Below are positions 25,338 to 33,286 of a stretch of 48,695 nt of DNA, in pieces. Source of the DNA: an uncultured Clostridium sp. (GTDB lineage: Bacteria; Bacillota; Clostridia; TANB77; CAG-508). The notes under the pieces were generated by a model, which was given only the letters and a program-made list of their open reading frames with translations, ran no database searches and had not been told where the DNA came from. Within the stretch, counting starts at the first letter, position 1. Each line of letters opens with the position of its first letter. The stretch spans positions 1-48,695 of the forward strand of contig CAMSMU010000003.1 of the NCBI GenBank assembly GCA_947061115.1. The letters run 5' to 3'. The position numbers and the translations under genes were made by a program.

Positions 25338-25688
25338 CTATTTTGATAATCTAATTTCTTTCTCCATCCATGATGGTATTGGATTTTTAGTGCCTAATGT
25401 ATACATCAGACAAATTTTTACCTTAGAATCATTTTTATAATAACAGTATATTTTGTTATATAATTCTTCTGTCAGTAATCCTGTTCCTATCATAGATATA
25501 ATAATGGAACTATAGTCTTCTGATGTAGCCATCATTTCGTCAATTAACTCATCAAAATTTTCTGTGCTTTCTGCTCTGTATAACATGCGGGCTAAACTCT
25601 CTTTTTCTAATTCAGATTTAGGAAGCCGTCTTATTGTTATTTCCTTCGCATAACAGCAATCGTTACACTTAAAAAGCATTTCTTTCAT
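25338..25688 (-). CDS. Hypothetical 116-aa protein with Cys-rich N-terminus
   Basis: Start set at ATG 25688, with AAAGGAG ~11 nt upstream, rather than 25721. The N-terminus MKEMLFKCNDCCYAKE has CxxCC, which could bind a metal; the middle is helical and acidic (ESTENFDELIDEMMATSEDY), and a CYYKNDSKVKICLMY segment follows. No membrane segment. I do not recognise the family. It has its own promoter and an elaborate structured leader, suggesting regulated expression. Confidence 0.6.
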   Translation of the reverse strand: MKEMLFKCNDCCYAKEITIRRLPKSELEKESLARMLYRAESTENFDELIDEMMATSEDYSSIIISMIGTGLLTEELYNKIYCYYKNDSKVKICLMYTLGTKNPIPSWMEKEIRLSK

Positions 25689-25774
25689 ATTACCAAATCT
25701 CCTTTCAAAATTATTTAACAACTGGAGACATGGTAGAAGTCTCCAATTGCAGTTGAAGACTCTAAGTCTTTGTT
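25689..25774 (-). promoter_or_regulatory. Structured 5' leader of the 116-aa gene
   Basis: From the expected start near 25774 the leader contains AAGACT-TAG-AGTCTT (hairpin) and then CAACTG…GGAGAC-loop-GTCTCC-AGTTG, a two-part stem in which both outer and inner arms pair. The second stem ends ~20 nt before the ribosome binding site. No T run follows, so translational or stability control is more likely than attenuation. Confidence 0.5.
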
Positions 25775-25780
25775 AAATTT

Positions 25781-25809
25781 ACTATATCACTTTATAAAGA
25801 TATAGTCAA
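25781..25809 (-). promoter_or_regulatory. Promoter of the 116-aa gene
   Basis: TTGACT (25809-25804), 17 nt, TATAGT (25786-25781). Confidence 0.7.
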
Positions 25810-25829
25810 TTTTTTATACGTTATTATAT

Positions 25830-25913
25830 AAAATACGAGGGTAGCTATAGCTACCCCCGCGTTTTTTGTAAGGCTCCTCACCTTACGGTTCACGTATGTA
25901 ATTCCCCAATTAC
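25830..25913 (-). ncRNA. Candidate small structured RNA (~80 nt)
   Basis: No ORF. Downstream of a TTGCAT-17-TATAAT promoter the RNA would contain three consecutive hairpins: GTAATT-GGGG-AATTAC, GTAAGG…CCTTAC, and a strong stem around GGGGGTAGC-TATA-GCTACCC followed by TCGTATTTTAT. The last stem also has a T6 tract on the plus side (CCGCGTTTTTTG) and may terminate in both directions. No known riboswitch class recognised. Confidence 0.45.
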
Positions 25914-25919
25914 AATTTT

Positions 25920-25948
25920 ATTATATCACATTACTTTACATAATGCAA
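25920..25948 (-). promoter_or_regulatory. Promoter of the minus-strand candidate sRNA
   Basis: TTGCAT (25948-25943), 17 nt, TATAAT (25925-25920). Confidence 0.55.
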
Positions 25949-26006
25949 TACTTTTTTCCAAATTTTTTATAATTTATTATTCTTTATTTCATTTTCTCAA
26001 AACTAT

Positions 26007-26035
26007 TTGACATTTATTTGTGAGCCGTGTATAAT
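26007..26035 (+). promoter_or_regulatory. Consensus promoter of the plus-strand sRNA
   Basis: TTGACA (26007-26012), exactly 17 nt, TATAAT (26030-26035). Both hexamers are perfect; no ORF follows before a terminator 85 nt downstream. Confidence 0.85.
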
Positions 26036-26041
26036 AAAAGT

Positions 26042-26120
26042 AGGAAATAAAGAATCCACGTAAGTGGTTGCCGAAAGAGTTATAACCATTCCCTCGTCAA
26101 AGCAGAATGGTTATTTTTTT
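26042..26120 (+). ncRNA. Candidate small RNA, possible type I antitoxin
   Basis: About 79 nt between a perfect promoter and an intrinsic terminator. It has a first hairpin CCAC-GTAA-GTGG (26056-26067, GNRA-type loop), then CCGAAAGAG, then the terminator stem. No start codon with a ribosome binding site. Its 3' end meets the stop of a convergent gene for a 38-aa hydrophobic peptide at 26119, so the peptide mRNA, which has no terminator of its own before this point, would be antisense to the RNA. Confidence 0.65.
26082..26120 (+). terminator. Terminator of the plus-strand sRNA
   Basis: ATAACCATTC (26082-26091), 13-nt loop, GAATGGTTAT (26105-26114), then a T7 tract. Confidence 0.88.
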
Positions 26121-26235
26121 ATTGCCTATATAGTAAAAAACAAATGATGATTAATAAGGCAATATTTATGATAGTTATTCCTACTAATCCATAGAATAGT
26201 AGGTTAGTAATTTCTAATAACGCTATTTCTACCAT
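26119..26235 (-). CDS. 38-aa hydrophobic peptide, candidate type I toxin
   Basis: ATG 26235, 6 nt after AAAAGGAGGTGG; TAA at 26121-26119. The peptide starts MVEIALLEITNLLFYGLVGI and ends TIINIALLIIICFLLYRQ: acidic short N-terminus, about 25 hydrophobic residues, basic end. This matches the build of the BsrG/TxpA-like Firmicutes type I toxins, which are 30-60-aa membrane peptides with an antisense RNA overlapping the 3' end. The mRNA leader is ~108 nt and can mask the Shine-Dalgarno. The toxin role is inferred from architecture, not from recognised homology. Confidence 0.6.
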   Translation of the reverse strand: MVEIALLEITNLLFYGLVGITIINIALLIIICFLLYRQ

Positions 26236-26240
26236 ATTAA

Positions 26241-26312
26241 CCACCTCCTTTTGTTACATTCTCACAACTAAAAGTTGTGGCATAATATGTATTCATCTAA
26301 AGTAAAAGGTGG
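26241..26312 (-). promoter_or_regulatory. Shine-Dalgarno masking elements in the 38-aa gene leader
   Basis: Near the 5' end of the mRNA, CCACCTTTT (26312-26304) is complementary to the AAAAGG and GGTGG parts of the ribosome binding site (26252-26241), with a 3-nt bulge. Between them CACAACT-TTT-AGTTGTG (26279-26263) forms a perfect 7-bp hairpin that would bring the two parts together. Confidence 0.55.
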
Positions 26313-26349
26313 CAACTCACTCCGCTTATTCTTTTTTCCTACATTTACC

Positions 26350-26378
26350 ATTATAATGCATTTTCGTTTATTTGTATA
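26350..26378 (-). promoter_or_regulatory. Promoter of the 38-aa peptide gene
   Basis: TATACA (26378-26373), 17 nt, TATAAT (26355-26350); the -35 matches TTGACA at four of six positions. Confidence 0.55.
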
Positions 26379-26443
26379 GCGAACAAATTAATTTTTTGTA
26401 ATTATTTTAAAATGATGATTTCTATAATCAACTTTAATCATAA

Positions 26444-26491
26444 AAACACCTCTTATTTATTAATTTTCTAATCAATAAATAAAAGGTGTTT
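26444..26491 (-). terminator. Terminator downstream of spo0A
   Basis: AAACACCT…AGGTGTTT with further TTATTTATT/AATAAATAA pairing, about 20 bp in all; minus-strand tail GTTTTTATG. Lies ~100 nt after the spo0A stop; the 26492-26594 stretch holds nothing else I can support. Confidence 0.7.
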
Positions 26492-26594
26492 ATTGGTTTT
26501 TACTTATTATCTTTATTGGTCTAAAAAAGTATTTATTGGTTTATAAATATAATTTTTTTATTTTTTAATCTCTGTATTTCTTGTTATTACTATA

Positions 26595-27413
26595 CTATGC
26601 TGATTTTAGTTCTAATCTTAATTTATCTGCTATCATTGCGATAAATTCTGAATTTGTTGGCTTTCCTTTAGTTGCTGATACTGTGTATCCAAATATATTT
26701 TCTGTTACTTTTGGATCTCCTCTACCCCACGCTACTTCTATTGCATGGCGTATTGCTCTTTCTACTCTAGAAGGTGTTGTTCCATATTTAGTTGCAATAT
26801 CTGGATATAATTGTTTTGTTATTTGATTAATCATTTCTATATTATTTACTGACATTATTATTGCTTCTCGCAAAAATTGATATCCTTTTATATGTGCTGG
26901 AACTCCAACTTCATGAATAACATTTGTTACAGCTGCCTCTAAATTTCCTTTCTTGTTTTCTTCTGTTCCCTTTACTGTTATATATGGTGATTTTATTTCT
27001 CTATTTAAACTAATATCATTAATTCTTTCTGGATTCTCTGTTTTTATTTCTTTTATTCTTTGTGTTAATATAGAAATATCAAATGGTTTTACTATATAAT
27101 AGTCTGCTCCTAATACTATTGCTTTTTGCGTAATTTTGTCCTGCCCAACAGCTGATATCATAATTTTTGTTGGATTATTTTCTAGTTTAGATTTATTTAA
27201 TTTCTCTAGAACACCTATTCCATCTAAATTTGGCATTATTACATCTAGTAATACTACATCTGGTTTTAGTCTTACTATATCTGAATATGCCTCTTCTCCA
27301 TCTCTTGAAATTTTTATTATTTCCATACTTTCATCATTACTTAAATAATTTTTTAATGTCATACCAAATTCATAGTTATCATCTGCTATTAAAATTCTTA
27401 TTTTGTCATTCAC
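26595..27413 (-). CDS. spo0A: Sporulation master response regulator Spo0A
   Basis: 272 aa. Phosphorylated Spo0A switches the cell into sporulation by binding 0A boxes. Receiver domain 1-~120: acidic pair Asp11/Asp12 (LIADDNYEF), phospho-acceptor Asp57 ([10 protein letters not shown]), switch residue in MISAVG, conserved Lys in YIVKPFD. The C-terminal DNA-binding domain is typical ([20 protein letters not shown], then [18 protein letters not shown]). The start is GTG 27413, 8 nt after AGGAGG. A TTGAAT-17-TATAAT promoter lies upstream, and an AGTCGAAAAA at 27566-27557 resembles a 0A box at most positions, hinting at autoregulation. Confidence 0.97.
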   Translation of the reverse strand: MNDKIRILIADDNYEFGMTLKNYLSNDESMEIIKISRDGEEAYSDIVRLKPDVVLLDVIMPNLDGIGVLEKLNKSKLENNPTKIMISAVGQDKITQKAIVLGADYYIVKPFDISILTQRIKEIKTENPERINDISLNREIKSPYITVKGTEENKKGNLEAAVTNVIHEVGVPAHIKGYQFLREAIIMSVNNIEMINQITKQLYPDIATKYGTTPSRVERAIRHAIEVAWGRGDPKVTENIFGYTVSATKGKPTNSEFIAMIADKLRLELKSA

Positions 27414-27459
27414 TTAAAATACCTCCTAAATTTAATCATCTGTAAAATTTTACCATATG

Positions 27460-27488
27460 ATTATATAAAGTTTTTAAAAATTATTCAA
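27460..27488 (-). promoter_or_regulatory. Promoter of spo0A
   Basis: TTGAAT (27488-27483), 17 nt, TATAAT (27465-27460), about 45 nt before the GTG start. Confidence 0.6.
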
Positions 27489-27608
27489 TAGTTTTTTCCA
27501 ATTTTTTGCAATTATTTCTATAAACCTTTATTTTTGGCGATATTTTTCGTGTGTCTTTTTTCGACTTTTTTCATACTATATTATAATTATATAATATATG
27601 TTGTTCCT

Positions 27609-28202
27609 CTAAATTATGATATTTTCCTCCTCTATATTCACATTCAAAATTTCGACATTACTTAATCCTAATTCTAATTTCTTGTCTATGTTTGACTCTA
27701 AAGTTACTATTATGTTTACTTTATAATCTAACTTTACTATATTAATTCCTATTTTTTTACATATATATTCTAAGTTCTTTAAATTATTATAAGATATTTC
27801 TACTGAATATCTTATCCCATATTCTTTATCTATTATTTCTGCTTTTTCTAGTGTTTTTTTTCCTGCATCTGTATATGCCCTTACTAATCCTCCTGTTCCT
27901 AATAATATTCCTCCAAAGTATCTTGTTACTACTATTAATATATTATTTAAATTATTATTTTTTATCAATTTTAATAATGGTGCTCCTGCTGTTCCAGAAG
28001 GTTCACCATCATCACTAAACTTTTCTATATCATTTACTATATACGCATAACAATTATGTTTTGAATCATAAAATTTTTTTCTAATTTCTAATATTTTATC
28101 TTCTGCTTCCTTTTTACTACTAACATAAAAAGCATTTGCTATAAATCTTGACTTTTTTTCTATTATTTCTGCACTTACATTACTACTTATTGTTTTAAAC
28201 AT
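27609..28202 (-). CDS. yigZ: YigZ/IMPACT family protein
   Basis: 197 aa. N-terminal UPF0029/IMPACT domain with the signature EPSGTAGAPLLKLI followed by VTRYFGGILLGTGGLVRAY, and a C-terminal ferredoxin-like DUF1949 domain. The molecular function is not settled in the family. It begins 4 nt after the flavoprotein stop, so translation is probably coupled, and it ends the WG-PLP enzyme-flavoprotein-yigZ operon. Confidence 0.92.
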   Translation of the reverse strand: MFKTISSNVSAEIIEKKSRFIANAFYVSSKKEAEDKILEIRKKFYDSKHNCYAYIVNDIEKFSDDGEPSGTAGAPLLKLIKNNNLNNILIVVTRYFGGILLGTGGLVRAYTDAGKKTLEKAEIIDKEYGIRYSVEISYNNLKNLEYICKKIGINIVKLDYKVNIIVTLESNIDKKLELGLSNVEILNVNIEEENIII

Positions 28203-28206
28203 TCTT

Positions 28207-29421
28207 TTAATCTAATCCTGCAGTGTATCCTGTTGAATATGCTATTTGTAAGTTGAATCCTCCTGTATATGCATCTACATCAATTATCTCTCCTGCAAAA
28301 TATAGTCCTTTCACTAATTTTGATTCCATTGTTTTTGGATTTATTTCCTTTATATTAATTCCTCCTGATGTTATTATTGCTTCCTCAATTGGTCTAAACT
28401 TGGATATATTTACTTCAAAATTTTTAAGTAATTTCACTAATTTCCTTCTTTCTTCTTTCGTAACATCATTTATTTTTTTATCTATACCCATCTTTCTGGC
28501 TATTACAGGTATCATTTTTTTTGGTAATAATTTATCTAAACTATTTTTGAACTCTTTGTTCTTACAGATTTCAAAGTCTCTTAATATTCTTTCATCTAAT
28601 TTTTCTTCTGATAATGCTGGTTTTAGGTCTATTACTAATTTAATGTTTTTCATGTCTCCTTTTACTAGATGTGCTGAACTACTTAATATAACAGGTCCTG
28701 ACACTCCAAAATGCGTAAATAACATTTCTCCAAAATCATTATATATTTCTTTATTATCTTTTATTAATTTAATTTTCACATTTTTTAAACTGAGTCCCTG
28801 TAGTTTTTTGCAAGTTTCCAAATCTGATTCTTCTGCTACTAATGGTACTAATGATGGTTTTATTTCTGTTATTGTATGTCCTAATTCTTTAACCATTATA
28901 TACCCATCTCCTGTAGAACCTGTTGTAGGATAGCTTTTTCCACCTGTTGCTAAAATTACTTTATCTGCTTTATATTCTCTATTATTTGCTAAAACTCCTA
29001 TTATTTTATTATCTTTAACTATTATCTTATCTACTTTTGTGTTTTTAATTATATTTATATTAAGTTTTTTCATTTTTTGCATAAGAGCATTTAATACATC
29101 ATGTGCTTTATCTGTTATTGGGAAAACTCTATTTCCTCTCTCTTCTTTAGTCTTTAATCCTTCACCCTCTAAAAGATCAATTATATCTTTATTATTAAAA
29201 TTATTTATAGCACTATATAAGAATCTACCATTTGTGGGTATATTTTTAATAAATTCTTCTATTGGTAAACTGCTAGTTATATTACATCTACCTTTGCCCG
29301 TAATACATAGCTTTTTACCTAAAGAGTCCATTTTTTCAATTATTGTTACATCATTATTTTTAGCACTACTTATTGCTGCGAGTATTCCTGCTGGTCCACC
29401 ACCTATGACAATTACTTTCAT
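28207..29421 (-). CDS. HI0933/BaiN-type FAD-dependent oxidoreductase
   Basis: 404 aa. Flavoprotein with Rossmann GGGPAGILAA at residues 7-16, the family signature KKLCITGKGRCNIT at ~36-49, a second nucleotide motif LATGGKSYPTTGSTGDGY, and the C-terminal GLYFAGEIIDVDAYTGGFNLQIA. The YhiN/HI0933 group is conserved but mostly uncharacterised; one member (BaiN) has been linked to bile acid metabolism, but this cannot be assumed here. Between the PLP enzyme (15-nt gap) and yigZ (4 nt). Confidence 0.9.
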   Translation of the reverse strand: MKVIVIGGGPAGILAAISSAKNNDVTIIEKMDSLGKKLCITGKGRCNITSSLPIEEFIKNIPTNGRFLYSAINNFNNKDIIDLLEGEGLKTKEERGNRVFPITDKAHDVLNALMQKMKKLNINIIKNTKVDKIIVKDNKIIGVLANNREYKADKVILATGGKSYPTTGSTGDGYIMVKELGHTITEIKPSLVPLVAEESDLETCKKLQGLSLKNVKIKLIKDNKEIYNDFGEMLFTHFGVSGPVILSSSAHLVKGDMKNIKLVIDLKPALSEEKLDERILRDFEICKNKEFKNSLDKLLPKKMIPVIARKMGIDKKINDVTKEERRKLVKLLKNFEVNISKFRPIEEAIITSGGINIKEINPKTMESKLVKGLYFAGEIIDVDAYTGGFNLQIAYSTGYTAGLD

Positions 29422-29436
29422 ATTTAGTTTTCCTTT

Positions 29437-30684
29437 CTAATCTACCATATTACTAATTGCTTTCATTAATCCTAATTTTCCATATTCATACGTTAATCCA
29501 CCTTGTTGAAATGCAATATATGGTGGTCTTAATGGTGCATCACAACTTAATTCTATAGATGATCCCTGTGTAAATGCTCCTGCTGCCATAATTACTTGAT
29601 CTTCATATCCTGGCATGTCTCCTGGAACTGGTATAGAATTAGAATCTATTGGTGATCCCATTTGTATACCTTGACAATATTTTATTAACTTTTCTCTATC
29701 ATTAAATTCTATAGTTTGTACAATATCTGATCTTGTTTCATCAAAATTAGGATCTACTTTATAACCTAATTCTTGCATTATTCTACTTGTTAAAACTGCT
29801 GTTTTTAAACTACTTGCTACTACACTTGGTGCCATAAATAGACCTTGCAATATTTTTTTGTTCATTCCAAGTGATGGACCTACTTCTTTTCCTTCTCCTG
29901 GTAATGTTAATCTTTGTGATACTAAGTTTATAAGATCTTTTTTTCCTACAACATATGCTCCATTTGGTGCTATTCCACCGCCTAAATTTTTTATAAGTGA
30001 ACCTACTAATATATCTGCTCCTAATTCACTTGGTTCTATTTTATTAGTAAATTCTCCATAGCAATTATCTACCATAATAATTACTTCATTATTTACCTTT
30101 TTTATTTCACTAATTACTTTTTTTATTTTTTCTAGACTTAAACTTTTTCTTAAAGCATATCCTCTTGAACGTTGTATTTCAATAAGTTTAATATCTTTTT
30201 TCTGTACTCTATTTACAATTGCATCATAATTAAAATCATTATTTATTAGATCAATTTGTTCATATTTTACTCCAAATGCTTTTAGTGAACTACTATTTTC
30301 TCTTAAACCTATAACTTCATCCATAGTATCATAAGGTTTTCCACTAATGCTTAACATTGTATCTCCTGGTCTTAATAATCCAAAAAATGTTACATTTAGT
30401 GCATGTGATGCAGATATGAATTGTCCCCTTACTAAACTATCTTCTGTATTAAATATTTGACTGTATATTTTTTCTATAGTATCTCTGCCAATATCGTCAT
30501 ATCCATAACCAGTAGTTTCATTAAAATGTACTTCTGATACATTATTATCATGAAATGCTTTTAATACTTTAAGAGAATTATATTCACATATTTCTTGTAT
30601 TTTTGAAAACTCTTCTTTTACTTCTTCTTCACATTTATTTGTTAAATTAATTACTTTTTCTTTTATTCCATATTTATTATACAT
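29437..30684 (-). CDS. Methionine gamma-lyase-like PLP enzyme (aluminium resistance family)
   Basis: 415 aa. Fold type I PLP protein of the PF06838/YnbB group, usually annotated as methionine gamma-lyase family or aluminium resistance protein. Seen: ETTGYGYDDIGRDTIEKIY at ~57-75, the phosphate-binding segment around GQFISASHALNVTFFG, the cofactor aspartate in VDNCYGEF, and the Schiff-base lysine in GSLIKNLGGGIAPNGAY. Physiological substrate not known for most members. The start is 3 nt after the WG-protein stop. Confidence 0.88.
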   Translation of the reverse strand: MYNKYGIKEKVINLTNKCEEEVKEEFSKIQEICEYNSLKVLKAFHDNNVSEVHFNETTGYGYDDIGRDTIEKIYSQIFNTEDSLVRGQFISASHALNVTFFGLLRPGDTMLSISGKPYDTMDEVIGLRENSSSLKAFGVKYEQIDLINNDFNYDAIVNRVQKKDIKLIEIQRSRGYALRKSLSLEKIKKVISEIKKVNNEVIIMVDNCYGEFTNKIEPSELGADILVGSLIKNLGGGIAPNGAYVVGKKDLINLVSQRLTLPGEGKEVGPSLGMNKKILQGLFMAPSVVASSLKTAVLTSRIMQELGYKVDPNFDETRSDIVQTIEFNDREKLIKYCQGIQMGSPIDSNSIPVPGDMPGYEDQVIMAAGAFTQGSSIELSCDAPLRPPYIAFQQGGLTYEYGKLGLMKAISNMVD

Positions 30685-30687
30685 TTT

Positions 30688-32406
30688 TTATTCCCCACTA
30701 TAAACTATAATTCCTGCTTGACTATTTGTTTTATAATAACTATTTAAAAACATAACATCTAACCATGAAATTGTATATTGTTTATTAGATGTTAGTTTTC
30801 CATCTAAATTTACTATTTGCCATTTTCCATCTTTTTTAACTCCTGCAACATTTACATTCTGCTCTGTTACCATATCAAATTCACATGGAACAATTATATT
30901 TCCACTAGAATTTGCTAATCCCCATTTTCCATTATTTTTTACTGCATATATTTGGTTATTTGGATATAATTGCTTATATGTTTTTTCTTTTCCTGTTAAG
31001 TCATAGTATCTTACATCATTTTCAGAATATAGTTTTATATATTCATCCCTTTTTGATATATATGCATTTTCTAATCCTTCATGAATATTCATATTTTCAT
31101 CAATTATATCTGTTCTATTTGTGGCAATATCGATTGCTTGAATTACATTTGTTTTATCTATTTTTTGCATTGCACTATATTTTAATTCTACAATTATCTT
31201 ACCATCACTATCTATTATTCCAGTCTCACCATTTTTTGTTACTATGAAATAATTGTCTTCTAAGTGTTCTATATAAGTATAAGTTTCTCTTAACTTTTTA
31301 TTGTTATTACTATCTACAATATTGTATTTATTATCTTTATTTATTATTATTGCATAATTATCATTTACTTTATTGTAACTAATTATATCTGTGTCAAGCT
31401 TCTTTCCTTCTGCATCAAATATTATTATCTCTTCTCCTTTTTGAGCCTCAATATGTTTTCCTCCTACTATTATATTATCATAATCTATTGGAATGATGTT
31501 GTCTCCTTCTATATTTATGGCTCCATATGTTTTATCTTTTTTTACTATTAGCAAATTATTATTTTTATCAAAATTTATATCCGTATATTCGCTTTTAATT
31601 ATCTCTTTTCCGTTTTTTATTAAACCATATCTACCATTATTTGAGACAATTAAATATACATCCTTGCCTTCCAACTCAGTAATTCTACTAATTTCATTAT
31701 ATAATGTTTCTAATATTATTTTTCCTTTTCTATTTGCATATCCGAATCTGTATCCATCATCAGTTTTTATTCTTAATACAAATCCAGCATTTTCATATTT
31801 TTCTTCTTCATCATAATACCCATCTGAAATTATAGTGTCATATTCAGGTTCTATAATAGTAGTTCCTTTTATATTTATTACTCCAAATTTTCCATTCTTT
31901 TCTACTTTTAAATTTCCTTCTTTATAGTCAATATTAGTAATAGAGTCATAAATATTTTCTGTTATTTTATTTCCTTCTAAGTCTATTATTCCATATAGCC
32001 CATCTTGTTTATATTTTAATACTGATTTTTCATATGGAACATTACTTGCTATAAGATTTATGCTAATTGCTTCTACATTATCATATTGTTCATATTTTTT
32101 GCTTCCATTACTATCTAAAGCAATAAAATTTTTTCCATCATCAGATACTATAAATATCGGCATTGTTGGGTTAGGTATGTCTACTGAATTATATTTAGCT
32201 TCTATAATTAAATTTCCTTCTTTATCTATTACCCCATATTTTCCATTTTGTTGCAATTTATAATATTGTATTTGTTCATCAGAAATTTCTAATAATTTGT
32301 ATTCATATTTTTTATTATTTGTAACTACAAATATACCTACAATAATTAATACTATAGCAATTATTGTAAGTGGAATTATAAAAACTTTTTTATTCTTTTT
32401 TCTCAT
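30688..32406 (-). CDS. WG-repeat protein with N-terminal membrane anchor
   Basis: 572 aa. Residues 1-8 are basic and 9-30 form one transmembrane helix; the rest is outside and made of about ten WG/KWG beta repeats, for example NGKYGVIDKEGNLIIEAKY, DGLYGIIDLEGNKI, NGKFGVINIKGTTIIEPEY and NGKWGLANSSGNIIVPCEF. The repeats form a propeller- or solenoid-like surface probably used for binding; ligand unknown. First gene of the operon that continues to yigZ. The 32407-32600 gap is AT-rich, with no supported feature. Confidence 0.85.
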   Translation of the reverse strand: MRKKNKKVFIIPLTIIAIVLIIVGIFVVTNNKKYEYKLLEISDEQIQYYKLQQNGKYGVIDKEGNLIIEAKYNSVDIPNPTMPIFIVSDDGKNFIALDSNGSKKYEQYDNVEAISINLIASNVPYEKSVLKYKQDGLYGIIDLEGNKITENIYDSITNIDYKEGNLKVEKNGKFGVINIKGTTIIEPEYDTIISDGYYDEEEKYENAGFVLRIKTDDGYRFGYANRKGKIILETLYNEISRITELEGKDVYLIVSNNGRYGLIKNGKEIIKSEYTDINFDKNNNLLIVKKDKTYGAINIEGDNIIPIDYDNIIVGGKHIEAQKGEEIIIFDAEGKKLDTDIISYNKVNDNYAIIINKDNKYNIVDSNNNKKLRETYTYIEHLEDNYFIVTKNGETGIIDSDGKIIVELKYSAMQKIDKTNVIQAIDIATNRTDIIDENMNIHEGLENAYISKRDEYIKLYSENDVRYYDLTGKEKTYKQLYPNNQIYAVKNNGKWGLANSSGNIIVPCEFDMVTEQNVNVAGVKKDGKWQIVNLDGKLTSNKQYTISWLDVMFLNSYYKTNSQAGIIVYSGE

Positions 32407-32600
32407 TAATTAACTTCTCCTTAATCACTATTTTTAACTAGTATTTATTATATATTCGCTAACTTGATATGTCAATAAAGATTAATTTTAAGTTTCAGTA
32501 TTTTTTAATATTATTGTTAGCCTTATAATAGAGATTTATATCATATATTTTTGTAGTATTAAAAATAACATTATTAATATTAATATTTTTGCTTTTTTCT

Positions 32601-33185
32601 TCATTGTTCTCCTTTTAGTTCAGATACAACACATCTTCTCATATTATTCATATCTTTTACATATGTAATTAATACTAAACTATCTTTATTATTCTTAGTT
32701 TTATATTCTTTTGATGCATATTTTTCTTCATTATCTATTATGATATTTTCTATAACTTGATATTTATATTCTTTATCATTTAGTATGTATATTATTTCAT
32801 CACCTATTTCTAATTCTTTTAGATTAGCAAAGTAATTTTTGTGTTCTCCTGTATTATATGCTTTAAGTGCAATATTTCCATATATTAAATTAGAAGTAGT
32901 ATAATGACCTACATATTGATTTATAATTTCATGTTCAGTACCTGCTTTTATTTGTGCATTTAAATTCAATTTTTCAATATATATTTTCCATGTAGTTATA
33001 TTATCAAGTGTTATATCATTTTGATTTAAGTTATTTGTAATATTTTCTTCATTATTTATATTTTCATATATTTGATTATTTTGTTTTAGACTTAAAATTT
33101 TGAGAAAACTAATTATTATGAAAAATATTATTAAAGATACAAAAAAAGATAAAATGTTTATATTTCTTTTATTATAATTTATCAT
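32601..33185 (-). CDS. Sortase-like protein lacking catalytic His and Cys
   Basis: 194 aa: basic start, one membrane helix (12-29), a low-complexity linker, then a sortase fold (WKIYIEKLNLNAQIKAGTE, VGHYTTSNLIYGNIAL, NYFANLKELEIGDEIIYI, SLVLITYVKDMNNMRRCVV). In sortases the first catalytic residue is the His of AHN after GN; here it is Tyr110 (LKAYN). The Cys of LITC is Tyr175 (LITY). The Arg of the R-C-V segment is kept (183/184). With both nucleophile and His gone, it cannot be a standard transpeptidase. The start ATG has no clear Shine-Dalgarno. Neighbouring wall genes suggest a retained structural or decoy role, or early decay. Confidence 0.8.
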   Translation of the reverse strand: MINYNKRNINILSFFVSLIIFFIIISFLKILSLKQNNQIYENINNEENITNNLNQNDITLDNITTWKIYIEKLNLNAQIKAGTEHEIINQYVGHYTTSNLIYGNIALKAYNTGEHKNYFANLKELEIGDEIIYILNDKEYKYQVIENIIIDNEEKYASKEYKTKNNKDSLVLITYVKDMNNMRRCVVSELKGEQ

Positions 33186-33286
33186 ATAAACATTTTACCA
33201 TTTTTTAACATTGTTGTAAATAAGTTTTCATCGACAAAACACGACATTTTTAGTCCTTTAAAATTGCATAATTCTCATTATATTGT

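Noticed and set aside
26042-26120. The plus-strand RNA as a c-di-GMP (GEMM) or other known riboswitch
   Set aside because: It has a GNRA-type hairpin and a CGAAAG word but not the ordered GEMM core, and no gene follows on that strand.
26395-26450. 17-codon minus-strand ORF after the spo0A terminator hairpin
   Set aside because: Its only ribosome-binding-like word is inside the hairpin stem and the peptide has no notable feature.
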